Of a stretch of 64,000 nt of DNA, positions 23,662 to 45,876 are shown one piece after another. Origin of the DNA: Hypomesus transpacificus (taxonomy: Eukaryota > Chordata > Actinopteri > Osmeriformes > Osmeridae). The stretch spans positions 5,594,970-5,658,969 of the forward strand of contig NC_061071.1 of the NCBI RefSeq assembly GCF_021917145.1. The letters are read 5' to 3'. The first letter of the stretch is position 1. Each line of letters opens with the position of its first letter. Both the position numbers and the translations under genes were made by a program. Below the pieces are notes generated by a model that was not told the DNA's origin, searched no databases, and was given only the letters and a program-made list of their open reading frames with translations.

Positions 23662-24690
23662 ACCCAGGGCTAGCCTTCGCATCCATCACCAACCCCCCCA
23701 CCCCCCCACCCCCCTTCCCTTCTGTATCTGTGGTCTATATATGTCGCCTGTTCTCTTATTTTGCTAAGATGTTGTGCCAACAGTTTTTCTGTGTGTGTGT
23801 TTACTACCCGTACACTCCTCTACAGCACCCTCGTTGACATTCTCTGAAGACCCCGCCCATGTTGTGTTCAACAATAATGATTGTGTCTCCATGGAAACAG
23901 CAGTGCAAAAACAACGACGCTAGGCTTTGGGCTCTAGTGGGTGTGTGTGGATAGTTGTGTGTGTGTGTGTTGTCTGTGTGTTAAGATCGACCATGACACC
24001 ATCACTCGACCCTTCTGGACATGTCGCAGGCTGTTTCTGATCTAAATACCTAACAGAAGAATCCCATTCACGTTGTTCTGTCTAGAGATATGAGTAGTTC
24101 GTAGAATAGTTCTCCAGATGTTTAGTATTAAAATATGTCAGAATTTCGTATTTTAGTGAGAAGGGATTATTAGAAATGATTACTGTTTTTGGGGACAAGA
24201 ATGAGACATCATGGTTTGACCAAAGAACACTGTGAACACTGGATCAGTCAGGTCCTGAAGGGAAGAGATCTAATAGTGATGTAGTTAAAAGGGACACTGT
24301 CCTAAAAAAACATTGCAACTGTTCTATCATGCCTGTCTTTAGGTGGAACTAACATTCACAAACAAGATGCACCTCTTAACCTGCCTAAGTTCATACCAAA
24401 ATGTCCTTTTTATTGACTTGTTTACAAAACTTTGCTGGTCTGGTATTGATGGGCAGGCTGTCTGTTATCTGTATGATGGACCGAAGCTTGGATTTGTGTT
24501 GCAGTGCATACTGTTACAACTGTATTCTGTGTTTCAGACCAATCAAACTAGTATTCTACAGATTGCTTGTATTATCCACTGCCAACATATCTGTTTGTCT
24601 GCCTACTGCCTATCAGTCATCGTATCTGTACCAACCCCCTGGGTCCCTCAGAACACTTTGTTATTGTGAGAATAAATGTATCAGAACAAA
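23662..24690 (+). other. ap1s2: 3' UTR of ap1s2
   Basis: About 1 kb from the stop codon to the poly(A) signal AATAAA at 24671-24676. It contains a TG-rich stretch near 23937-23970 and no other feature I can name. Confidence 0.6.
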
Positions 24691-24974
24691 GTGCTTGTAG
24701 CTCCGTTTGTGTTTCAAAGACAATGTGGGTGGTTTTCTAAGTTGATTTATGTAATATATTACATAAAATATATGCTGTAATCTAGTTAGATAAATCTAAC
24801 ATGATTCCTGCACCCTTAAAAACGTATCAACACTGGTATCTTTGTTAAAAAAAAACCCTTTTATTTACACATGTACACAATCATCACATGACAACCCAGC
24901 AATTATGGATGTAACAATCCTTGTCCAATAGTGCCATACTTCCTGTCTACGGATGCTGTCAGTCCAATCAGTGA

Positions 24975-27900
24975 TTAGATGAGCTCTACTCCACTGAGGG
25001 GAGGTACGGATGTATCTTCAGCACATGCAGAGAAAGGCGTGGTCTCTGTCTCTACAGGGGCGGGGCTAGCAGTTTTGAGGGGGGGGTTGGCTGGCTGTGG
25101 GTCTTCAAGGGGGTAGCTGATTGGCTCTGGGTCTCTAGGGGTGGGGCTAAGATCACTGTGTGTCTCCAGAGGCGGGTCTTGTGGGTCTGGAGAGACAGCC
25201 TCTTCTCCTGCAGCTTCAGTCTCCTCGGTTTCCCTGTGATTAGTGGGTTTAGAACCCAGGTCTGCTGGAATCAGAACCACCTCCGGTGCATCTTCGTCAT
25301 CCCCGGACTCCTTCCCCGAATCTCCGGACGAGTCTCCAGGCAACAGACTCCTCTTGTTCTTCTTCTTGTGTTTCTTCTTTTTACTCTTCTTGCTCTTCTT
25401 GGAGTGTTTGTGGTGGCGCGGGGTGATGACGTCATCGGGCGTCGCGTCTCCCACGATCGGTTTCACGGGGCTCCTTGATCCCTCCCTCCTGCTTCTCTTC
25501 TCGAGGCCTAGGCTACTGCTCTCTCTGCTCCTGCTCCTCTTTCCTCTGCTTCGGCTCCTCTTCTCCCTGCTCCTCCTCTCTCGCGCCCTCTCTCTGCTCC
25601 CGTTCCTATCCCTGCTCCTTCTCTCCATCCCACCCCCCCGATCTCTCTCTCTGCTCCGGCTCCTCCTCTCACTCCTCCTCTCACTCCCCCTCTCTCTGCT
25701 CCTCTCCCTGCTCCTGCTCCTCCCCTCCCTCCCCCTCTCTCTGCTCCTCCTCCTCTCACTTCCTCTCTCGCTCCCCCTCCTATCCCTCTCCCCCCCCCTC
25801 TCTCTGCTCCTGCTCCTCCTCTCCCTCCCCCTGTGAGACCTCTCGGACCGGGGCGCGCTGCTCCTCCAGGAGTGGTCCCAGTCGCGGCCTCGCCTCTCGG
25901 ACCAGCGGCCGCTGAAGCCCCCGTCCCGGTCGGGAGACATGTGAAGGTCGCGGTCCGCCTCCCAGAACTCGTTGCCGGGGTTCCGGAACACGTGCAGAAA
26001 GTTACAATGTTTCCCTTTAGGACACTTCTGTCTGTCGAAGAGGCCTGGGAGACACACACCCACAGACAGACAAACAGGTTAGGCATGTACAACCGTAGAG
26101 CCAAAACACACACACACACTTCAGTTCCACTCACCACATATGGCTGTCTTCCACCGAGTGACAGGACACAACTCGCACTGAAGTTGTTTGCCTGCATACC
26201 ATCTCCCATTGAACATCATGAAGGCTTCCCTGCACTGCTCCTCACTGGAGACACACATCACTGGGTTATTACAGAACCAGAGGAGAGGAGGAGGAGGAGG
26301 AAAGATCACTTACGTATCGAACTGCACGTAAACGTTTCCTCTCAGATGTGGCTCGTAGTTGCAGCTCACCTGAAGAGAGGGAGGGAGTTGGGGAAGAGAG
26401 AGGGAGAGAGAGGAGAGACAATAAGAAGCCAGGAAGAACCTCCTTTTATCAAAGACAAATATTCCTGAGTAGTAGTTCCAGGTGTTTAAGTTACGTCTCC
26501 TGGTTGTACTCTTGTAGCGCAAGGAGAAAAGATCAAAGGGAGTTAACTAGAACAGATGAAGCTGGCTATTCTAAAACTGGTTGTTCCCATCCTTGATTGT
26601 GATTGGCTATATCGCATTCCATGCCGTTGTAAAATCCAGCATAACCTCACAGGTTGTCCTCATAACATTCTTTAACATTCCATATTACTGCGCATCGAAT
26701 ATTTCAAATTGAAAAAGACGGCAAAGATGTCCATCTGGCTGTTGCGTGGCAACGATTTATGTAGGAACTATACTTTGTAGTAGCGGAAGAATTAAGGTTT
26801 ATTAGGTTTATAACTATTTTGTTTCTAATTGTTTTTATTGATAAAACCATATCAAATATTTGTAGTAACAGTTTTAGAAAAGCAATAAGCCCCGCAATAA
26901 GCCCCGCGAGTCACGCTTCGCGTGGTGCCTAACAACTCCCCTTACCTGTTCTAAAATCAGCGTAAACCACGGCCTCTTGGGGCTTATTGCTTAAATCTAA
27001 CACTTCTCAATACGCTTGCCGGTCGGTCCTAAACTGGTCACATGTATCACAGACCCACGGATGATGGCATTTCACGTGATTATCAAAATGCATGATGGGA
27101 AGCGGGTGTCCTCCATGGTTGGCGAGGTGGTTACCTTGAACTGCAGCACCTTTCCCGCCGTCCTGAACTCAGGAAGTACATCCTGGTAGAAATCCAGGAA
27201 CTGCTGCTGCACTTCCTCCTCGCTGTACTCCAGACAGGCGTCCGTGTCGTAGTCGTCCCGTCGGCTCTGGTCCAATCCGAATGTCACAAACATCCCCCGC
27301 ACCAATAGGGTTGGGCTGGACTCTGGGTGCACGTGCTTACGGGAACATCTAGCCAATGACATGAGAGGGGAGGAAGGGAGGGGGGGGCAGTGGATTGAGA
27401 ATCTGGAGGACATGCCTGTGCATTAAAGCTGATGATCAGAGGAGCTTTAGCAGAGGAAGTCTTTCCGGGGGAAACTCTCGAAAGCCCATCTAAGCCCACC
27501 TGATCAAAAATGAACGGCCGTTATCAGGCGTCCACCGAGCTTGCTAACATCCCGTTCATCTGAATCAGGTGTGTTGGAGCAGGGAAACATCTAGACACAT
27601 ACAGGACCAGTGGACCCTGAGGACCAGGACTGAACACCCCTGCTTTAAGCCCACCTGTCCCCAAAGCGGCAGGCTCCGGTCTTGATGAAGAAGGGGCAGT
27701 TGTCTCTATCCTTCTCCGTCCCAAAGTCTGGCGGCTCGGCGTTCATCCAGGGAGCTCCGTTCTCCGCTGCCAGCTGAAACAGCAAGCAAACAAATCAACA
27801 TCAATGGACACCAAAAAAAAAACACCCCCTCGAAAAAAGTGGGGCCTTTATATGGTTATGCAGCTTCCTAAAATGCCCGTATATGGGGATTCATTCATTG

Positions 27901-30147
27901 GATTCAGTCATGTGATAGCCAAAGGGCCTCCAGAGATGGCGCAAGAGAGAGAGAGAGACGTTCCTCTCCCGCCAGTGCAAGTGTCGCAGCCATCGTCCCT
28001 TGCCAGCTGGTGTCCTATCATTCTGCCATGTCTCGCTATGTCTCATACACACCGTGACATCGCCTCACTGGAATTTTACAAGTACATTTGATTCATTTGG
28101 ATCCGCCTGTAAATAAGCGGAGGTTACGATTTGGACAGCCCCCCCCCCCCCCCCCCCCCCGCTCCCCCCCCCCTGTGTTTCTCCTACGTGTTACTCCTAC
28201 CTGACTCTCAGCCTGGTCCAGCATCTTCCGAACGGCCTCCTACAAATTGCAAACACACACGGCTGGTGAGAGGCCTAGACAGGATATCTGTCACTGCAGG
28301 GTTAAGAAGACCACCGTCGGCAAATGGCAGAAGAGACATTGTCTGGATCTGAACCGACACCGGGAGAACCAGGGCACAAGCACACCTGGGTCAGTCACGC
28401 GCTAGCATTTGAAAGGAGTCGCTGTGCGTTTGATGCGCATTCCAGTCGCCGCTTCCGGGACCGGTCCACGGGTCATCATTGCGGTGGGTGACACTCATCA
28501 AGCACACTCGAGTACTTCCAGATAGTAACTGACCCAGGTCTGGTAACAAGAATTGGAGTGGCAGCGACAAAAGATACAAGGTCTTCCTGAGGGCAGCAGG
28601 TGCTTGCAGGTGAGACATTCTTTCAGTGTGTATCTCAGTTAAGGAAGTGCGGTTGATTTGATCGTGTACATCTCAGTTAAGGAAGAGTTTCTGACCTGAG
28701 GCAAAATCACTCTACTTACACTGTCGAGAAAACACATGCAAAGCACTAACATTTGACATCATAATGATGAACGATGTTCATACCCGTATATATTTAAAAA
28801 AATGAAGCGTATCAAAATGTATGATGTATTGATTGGCTGTTCACCAATTGTGCATAGTCATCTGGAACGCTTCATTGGTCTTAGAGGAGGAGGATATGTC
28901 TGTGTTCTTTTTTTTTAGCGTCCTGGAATACGTTTCACCTCTCTGTCTTGTTTCTGCTGCTGTTTGTGCTCCTTCTCCTCCTGCTCCTTCCTCTGCTCCG
29001 CCTCCCATTCCTCCTTGATTCTCCTCTGCAGGAAGACACACGCACGGACACAGGATTGACGGACGTTCACTTAGACCAGTGTTACAGCTGTACACGTCAC
29101 ATGCAGACACTTCCGCACGACGGATTCATTTCATTTTGACGAACGACAGTTGACAAAGGCTTGAAACGTCGGTAAATCGATTGGCATTGCCTTTGCGTGT
29201 GGCGATTTAGTGATAGGGGTTTTCAAGCAATAGTAGAAAAGCGGCGAATGGCGTGCCTTTAGGCCAGGGGTGTCCAATCCTGGTCCTCGAGGGGCCACTG
29301 TCCTGCATGCTTTAGATGTTTCCCTGCTACAGCACACCTGATTCAAATGAATGGTCATTACCCGGCTTCCACAGAACTTGATAACGACCCATTCATTTGA
29401 AACAGGTGTGCTGGAGCAGGGAAACATCTAAAACATGCAGGACAGTAGCCCTCGAGGACCAGGATTGGACACCCCTGCTTTAAGCGAATGGGTAACCCCA
29501 GGTACAGCTACACAAGGGTCAAGGGAGGGATGGGAGTTAGGACGCCGTCAAGTACCTCCTCTTCCTCTTGTTTCTTCCTGGCTGTGTCCTCTCTCTCCAT
29601 CTGCAGTCTGAACTCCTGCTGGGCGAGCAGCTCTCTCTTCAGCCACTCCTGATGCTGCCTGTGACCACACACAGACACACACACATTAAAGACCAGGGAG
29701 TTCATTCAATAATTATATATAGGGAGTTAAAACATATGTTTACCTTTCAGTATCGGTGTCTCTGTCATTGTCCTCCTCCTCCTCCTCCTCTGGTGCATGG
29801 TGTCCATCGCCTTGGCCTTAGGTGAGAGGTATCAGATCATTCGGGTGGAATCTAAAGTTGATCCACAACTACTAACCATGAATATGGTTTACCATGTAAA
29901 CAACACACAGGGTGAAATGCTGTAACGTTACCAGAGAGCCTAGCTTCAGCCAGCGCCTGGCGTTTTCGACTTCTTCTTTCTTTCTTCAAGAGCGCCTTGC
30001 GTTGTTTTTGGCTGAAGAGAAGACATCATAGACGGCCTTTCACTTGTCAAGTCAATACGTGTCTTTGATCAATAATATTAGTACAACAACCACACTGACT
30101 CACCTCAACATAGGCGCAGACACCGCGGTGTTCATGGGGGCTGCCAT
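24975..30147 (-). CDS. zrsr2: U2AF 35-kDa subunit-related protein (U2/U12 splicing factor)
   Basis: Binds 3' splice sites and is needed mainly for minor (U12-type) introns. Eleven coding exons: 30104-30147, 29932-30011, 29744-29816, 29556-29658, 28939-29025, 28201-28239, 27655-27773, 27135-27348, 26314-26369, 26135-26244, 24975-26044, giving 664 residues. The N-terminus has a Lys/Arg- and Glu-rich coiled region. The first CCCH zinc finger reads [24 protein letters not shown]-type RRM follows ([18 protein letters not shown], then [27 protein letters not shown]). The second CCCH finger is split by the last intron ([14 protein letters not shown] / [18 protein letters not shown]). The last exon carries a long SR/ER-repeat domain, then a Lys-rich block and an acidic, Pro-rich tail. 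Human ZRSR2 is about 482 residues and ends in its RS domain, so the tail is an extension. A TTTATT on the + strand near 24860 is the likely poly(A) signal. Confidence 0.95.
26882..26993. repeat. Short inverted-repeat element in a zrsr2 intron
   Basis: AGCAATAAGCCCC at 26882 is matched by GGGGCTTATTGCT ending about 26993, with CGTGG/CCACG and a small CGCGAGTCACGCTTCGCG hairpin inside. It looks like a miniature inverted-repeat element of about 112 bp. No clear target duplication is visible. Confidence 0.6.
27507..27642. mobile_element. hAT-type MITE, 3' half
   Basis: Shares TGTTGGAGCAGGGAAACATC and a terminal CACCCCTG followed by CTTTAAGC with the complete copy at 29275-29477. The left half is missing or too diverged to see. 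It lies in the zrsr2 intron between exons 27135-27348 and 27655-27773. Confidence 0.7.
28139..28172. repeat. Poly-C run
   Basis: Two C homopolymers broken by GCT or G, just downstream (gene sense) of the small zrsr2 exon 28201-28239. The length is probably unreliable in sequencing. Confidence 0.8.
29275..29477. mobile_element. hAT-type palindromic MITE, complete
   Basis: Long inverted termini: CAGGGGTGTCCAATCCTGGT at the left and its near-complement at the right, ending GGACACCCCTG. Flanked by 8-bp direct repeats CTTTAGGC (29267-29274) and CTTTAAGC (29478-29485), 7 of 8 matched. It lies in the zrsr2 intron between exons 28939-29025 and 29556-29658. It has no coding capacity and needs a transposase supplied elsewhere. 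Confidence 0.88.
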
Positions 30148-30557
30148 TTTAGCTAGCTAGATAAAAGACTACAATAAACCTCCGATTCTAAGAATTATTT
30201 AGGCACATCTTCTTTCTCCAAATCGACGTGGCGATTTTAATACCGCGGCACTGGCTCAAATGTGTCAGTCCAAAACAGAAACAATAACTACTGGTTTGAT
30301 CATCAGTTTAATTGTACATAACTAGCTAGCTTAAACATACAGCTCTGATGCTACTCCTGCAGTTTTATGACGCATGCGTTGTCGGTCCTGGATGCGCGCA
30401 GAAAAGAAAGAGGGAAACGAGTGTGTTTGCCATCCATGCCATCAGCTGCTAGCCACAGACTATTGTGAATATTATCGTAGAATAGTTCGTTTCTTTGCTT
30501 TCGGGCATTGTAAGGTAAGGGTGAAACACACCTGAAGTCGCCCCCCGAAGCCTGAAC
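30148..30557. promoter_or_regulatory. Shared head-to-head promoter interval, zrsr2 and rbbp7
   Basis: The two start codons are only 410 bp apart on opposite strands, so one short interval must serve both genes. No TATA box is obvious, as expected for housekeeping promoters. This is inferred from geometry alone. Confidence 0.5.
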
Positions 30558-36265
<5,708 letters not shown>

Positions 36266-37125
36266 CCCCCCACCACCACCACTCAAGCCCTTGGTCCTGG
36301 GCACAACTCCCCCCTCCCCCATGCATCTCTTCACCTGAACAGAGGAAGAACATGTGTAGGAACGCTCCCCCCCCCCCCCCAGGACCGGGCATGGATCGAA
36401 TGGATGGCTCAAAGGGTTCAGCCGACCGAAGCTTCTGCCATCCAGCTCGCCTGTGTTCTTCTCTGATCTACAAGTGTCAAGGGGAAAGAGGACACTGGTT
36501 GGCACAAATTCCCCCTAGTGTGTCTATTAAATGAAATATAGTTTGGACCTTTTTTTAGATCTGCATCAGGTTGACTGTCGTTCCCCCTTCTGTACAGTAT
36601 GCCCCCATGGTTAGCCTCCGTCGTTACCTGACATCGAAGATCGTTTTGTTTTTTTATATCAATGAGGTTCTCTGACGAAATCAGCCCTAATGAGCAGGTA
36701 CACTTGAAGCTCAACATCTGAACAGGTCTGTAGTAAGAGGGTTGTCCTAATCCGAGGAGACAATCTCATAAGTGGATCCTCCCGTCTCCTTCAACCGATG
36801 TACTTGTGTAACAGGGGCCCTCCTTCACCCTGCTCAGTGGTCAAACCGTGATCCACATGGCCCGTGTCTCTGGTGTTGTAACCGCGGCAACTCCGCAACA
36901 TTCTCATCCTCCTTGGGTTCCTTTGTTTTGTGTATGAACGTGACCCGACGTGTACTTGCAATAAAGCATTTTTGTAACTTTTACAGAGCACACCATTTTC
37001 CATTTCTTATATCGCACCCCACATTTTCGCCCTTGTGTGGCCACACAGTCAGTCTTAGCAAGAATTCAAGCAGGACACCAGCTTTTGAAATGTCACTTTA
37101 AATTCTACAAAATGTACTTTTTTAT
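36266..37125 (+). other. 3' UTR of rbbp7 and the tail-to-tail gap with txlng
   Basis: The rbbp7 3' UTR runs from 36266 to AATAAA at 36960-36965. The reverse-strand signal TTTATT near 37121 probably ends txlng, leaving about 150 bp between the two convergent genes. Confidence 0.55.
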
Positions 37126-39584
37126 TGAAAAATCGAGATGCAGCTTTAAGAACATTTGACCATTTCAGAATAAGGGGAATGTTGGGCTTCTGTCTTTGTA
37201 AAAAATACATCTCTGAAGTGTTCCAGGGCCTGGTTCCTCCTTCACAGAGGCCCTCACCTGCAGAGGTAGATAGCTGACGTCACCTGAGTCCAACAGTGGC
37301 AGAGCCAAACAAACAGCAACACACACACAACCCAGAGTAGCAACATGTCCTCTCTCACACACACACACAGCCCAGAGTAGCAACATATCCTCTCACACAC
37401 ACACAGGATGGAGTGAAACCATGGCCATGGGATAACCTGCTTAATTGATCCCATCCCCGTCCATCGTCATGGGGATTACCCTGTTAAGGTAGGAATGGAC
37501 CAGGTTGAAACTAAACAGTGCTGTTGATATAGAAGTGAGGATACCACCTTCGATATCTTAACAGTTTTGGACCCTGGACCACCTTAAGTTCACAATGTCG
37601 CATACTGACCACTCATTGCAGGCTGGGGTAGGGGGGCTGAAATTTCCTGCTGAACCAGACAAACCACCGCTCAATGTTTTTGTCAGTTGATTTTGCCCCA
37701 AGCTACTGGTCGGGAACTGGTCCATTAAACCACCTCCCTTCTTAGAATGACAGCATCTCAGTGGCGTTAGCGACGACAAACACTCCCGACGACGAAGCGG
37801 GTGACGAGTGAGCTGGTGAAAACACTGGAACATGGCTCCATGTTCCTTATATGGTCGTAAATTCCACCCTGTACTCAACGAAGGTCAAAGGTCAGGGTGT
37901 CAAAAGAGGAGGCCGAGACCTAAACAATCATGTTTTAGGGTGCGCTTGATTTGGACCAGCCTGGCACACCAAGGGGGATGTGTTCATTGGAATGGTTAAA
38001 ATAAAAAAAATGAAGGTATTAAAAGTGGAAAAGGTGCCCGACAAGGGGTCCCAGGGGTGGCAAATCAAGTGCACCCTAGGGATTGGTAAGGCAAGTGTTC
38101 TACATTCATCAGAGTTCATCCACACTGGCTCACACGGTCAGGGTCATATTACCCTGGACCAGCAACAGATCAGATGGGATTACATCTTGTACTGATATTC
38201 ATCGATCACAGACGAGTGCGGTTTACAAAGGGGAAAGAAATCATCACATTCTGTTTCGTGTTCTCGCTCCAGTATAGAATGCATCAAGAGAACACGAGTC
38301 TCCTTTCAGATCCAAACGAAAAACACATGTTGGTCATCTACGTGTCTCCTTAGAGATAAAACCTCTAGTTCTCTGTTGACCAAAGTGGGAAAGAATGCTG
38401 TGATGACAAATTGAAGCCTGCTTCCTTGAGAATGCAGAGCCCATATTAGAAGCTTGGGCTCATATAAGGAGCCTCGACGACATTACATCCTGTCATAACA
38501 ATAACTGTTGATTGGTCCATATATGGCACATGGCCTTGGTTTAGTCACTAAGATTTGGCCCAGTCCCCAGAACGCACAAAGTGTATACTGTAGTCCTGAA
38601 AAACGAGTGGGTGAAGAGGAAAAGCTCAAGTTCGCTCCTCTTTCAGATAACACAAAATGGCCAACAACTCAAACTGACAAGATGCTATCAAGAGTTATGG
38701 TCACAACTGTTTGAATACTCTACAGCCACATCCTCCCATCCAATCCCTCTCTCCCTCCCCTCTCCCCCTCCCGCCATCTCAGACGTAACATCATTGGACA
38801 GGTGAAAGCGTGTGCCCCTTCTCCACAGCTCTCCCTTGCCCAGAGCCAGATTCTCCTAGGAAGTAAGGACCAAATCAGGGGAAAGGTATGAGGGGGTGGG
38901 GGGAAATGAAGGAAGGAAGGAAGGCTGAAAAGAGCCATGAGAAGCTAACTGAGAAGGACAGACATGTATGTGCTGGGAATCATCATAGCAGCCTTGTCAA
39001 AGAGGAACTTTAGCCCTGTTAATAACAGGCCACCTCCACCCCACCCTCATGCCCCTCCCCCAAACGGCCATGGCCCGGTCCTACTCTTTTCTATGCTACA
39101 GACCAGAGAGCAGCCCATAATGCCCCGATGTCTCTGTCCCTACGGTTACACGCACGTGACCGAGCTACAACTGGCGAGGCATCCCGGCAGCTGCGTCCGA
39201 CAGGAGAGCACAGAGAAGGATTCATCAATCAGGTGAAACGGGGGAAGAGATGTCTAGAGCTGAGAGGGGAACAAAAAGTTTGAAATGAAATTAACGACAG
39301 AAAAGACAAAAAAAGAACGAAAAAAAAAAAAAAAAAAACACTGCTTTATACAGACCCAACTCTGACACCTCCTCACTTTGAGTGAAAGGAAGGAAGTACA
39401 GTAAGTACAGCTGTGGCAAAACAAAAACAAATAAATGCTAAGTACCAAAGATCTGTCCACAAAGCCAGAAGCTCACCCAGCACGTAGTCAAGAGGTCAGA
39501 GCAGGGGGGGCAGCAGTACTGGCAGAAGAATCATCAATGCAATCATCTCTTTAATCTGAACTATTACACACGAAATAAAGATCA

Positions 39585-39616
<32 letters not shown>

Positions 39617-39794
39617 AGCCTAGCCCAGTCCTGGACTAAACTGCTCTCCCCCATGAAGGCTGTTCTTCACATGAAGGGGCCGTTGAGGAGGAGGTGAGGT
39701 CCGTGTCTGGGTGAAGACCCTCTAGGGAGCCCCCCCCCCCCCCCCTGGATAGTCCCAGGGAGGGATCAGGGGGAGCAGGCTCAGCCCGCCCTGT
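37126..39794 (-). other. txlng: Probable long 3' UTR of txlng
   Basis: 2.7 kb with no coding exon on either strand, between the txlng stop codon and a reverse-strand poly(A) signal near 37121. It includes CA repeats (37318-37405), a poly-A stretch near 39318-39340 and a poly-G run at about 39588-39615. Assignment as 3' UTR is inferred; an earlier poly(A) site is possible. Confidence 0.4.
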
Positions 39795-43875
<4,081 letters not shown>

Positions 43876-44875
43876 CGCGCTTCTACTACCAGACTATGAG
43901 TGCGACATAGAAACGGGAGGGGGGAGAGTCCAAGTTTAGGCACTAATAATCAAGTTTGGCTGTGGCATTTAAACACGCGGACTGCTGAGTCGCAGCTTAT
44001 GTGAAATCACAGCCTGGTTTGACCCACAGTCAAATCTGAATAGAGGATTACCACGTGCTTGAATGTAGCAAGTAGCGGTAACACCGATGGAAACACACTG
44101 GGCCACATGGGACCCTGCGTAACGAGTAACATACACACATACAAACATGCAAAAATGAAATATGGTGACCTAAATTGGTAACCTATTTTAATGCATTTCA
44201 TATCGTTCACTGTCTGCATAGAAAGACATGAACGTCAACCCGCATAGTTTTAACAGTTGCTCACACCGCGGAAGTGGGTGAAAACACACGCACATGACAA
44301 AAGTGACATTTAGCAAGAAACACATCCATAGATTGCTAGTTGGCTTAATAACTCAAGCATTGGTCAATACAACAGAAGGACAGCCTCATACAAATCCACT
44401 GACACCACTTAAACACTGAGCTAAACGTTCAAACTAGCTCACTAGCTAGTGCTAAGTTAGCTAGCCAACCTGCTAACACAATTGAATCATGAATCTGAAT
44501 ACCTAGCTCCGTTAGTGGCTACTATGATGCCAATTAAACGGATACTAGTATCCTAAATAATTATTCCAAGTGTGACTACCTGGTAGGACAACAGGTTGAA
44601 ACCGACAACGGATCAACGCGATGGCAGTCACGCTAGTTCAAGTGTGCTGGGGCTGATGATGTACCAAGCCTGTTACGCACACTTAGCTAGCTCACAACCT
44701 GTCAGGCTAGCTGGTTCGACTAGCTTGCAACTTCCTTCGCAACGGTTTTAAACACTAACCGCGCGTCTTCGGCTCACAATGAGGTCTAACATCAATGTAA
44801 GAAGTACCCTAGGGGTTTGTAACACGTTACAACCAGTCCAACAAGTCAAACTGCAATTAAGTTTCACAGATGTAC

Positions 44876-44923
44876 CTGGTTGTTTTCACTGTCAGTGTCT
44901 CTCGCACCCGAATGTGTCGCCAT
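44876..44923 (-). other. txlng: Upstream ATG exon of txlng (possible uORF or alternative first exon)
   Basis: ATG at 44923 opens 16 codons (MATHSGARDTDSENNQ) ending exactly at a good donor, CAG/GTACAT. Human taxilin gamma also starts MAT. However, this exon ends in phase 0, while all acceptors before the MESPGVCG exon need phase 2; joined directly it would stop after about 20 codons. Confidence 0.5.
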
Positions 44924-45876
44924 GATGTGACGCAATTCACGATTGAAGGCACTTCATTGACAAGCTAAACCTGTGGCGCAAGTTCCAGAGAGCAAAACAA
45001 ATTTAAAAGTGCACATTAAGACATTATAGTCTATCTGAGTATACATTACTGGTATATATGCTTTGTACAAGGCTTGTTGTATGTTACAAAAAACGACTTT
45101 TGGAGACGGAGAACGACATAGATGTTCGGTGATGGCTCATCTCTGCACTGATCTGTGTAAGCTTTAATATCGTAACCACAGATATAAAAAATGAATGGAA
45201 ACAATTATGCAACACATTGAGAGAGAAATACATATTTATTTGGAAAAACTGCAAACAGGTATTTTCATCACCACAGATAAAAGCAACACAAGGTTTGCAT
45301 AGTTATACAAAACAACACGCTATAAAAGAAAGCCATAATGAGAAATGCATGATCTGTAAAAGGGAAAGAGAATAATGGAATGGATGTGAATGAAATAAGA
45401 AAACAATTATATTGTGCAAACTGTCTCCATCAACCTTTTTCCATTCCCCAGTCTAGTGTACATGTACTTCCCACTACAGACAGATAGAAAAGTAAAACAG
45501 ACAGAATAAGAAAAAAAGTGAACACATTTATTTTAACAAATCAGCCCAAAGTAGAATGATTCCATCTAAGACTTGAACAAAAGCCTTACAGTTGTACAAC
45601 CCAACAGTTCCTCTCAGGTTGCAGTAGGGTCATTAAGCTACCAATAATTGCAGGTCCTTCATGATGTCTCCTACAGGCCAACACAACTGGCACCAATGCA
45701 CTGTTAGATCCAAAGAGAGCCGATAGGCAGAATCAAGATGGCCGACATAACTCCCCTGCATATTTATTGTTTTTTTTTTATCTTATTATACCTATCACCT
45801 CCTCTCAGATCTGTGTAAGTGCTGGGGGAGGAGAGCTATTGTGTGGAGCGTGGAAGGTGATATGGGAGGGGTCAGT
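44924..45876. other. txlng 5' flank and syap1 3' UTR
   Basis: Contains the txlng promoter side (about 44924-45100) and the likely syap1 3' UTR, with reverse-strand poly(A)-like TTTATT motifs near 45234 and 45527. No coding sequence is visible. Confidence 0.45.

Noticed and set aside
25243-25915. Plus-strand Leu/Ser/Cys-rich frames
   Set aside because: They are the complement of the zrsr2 SR/ER repeat region.
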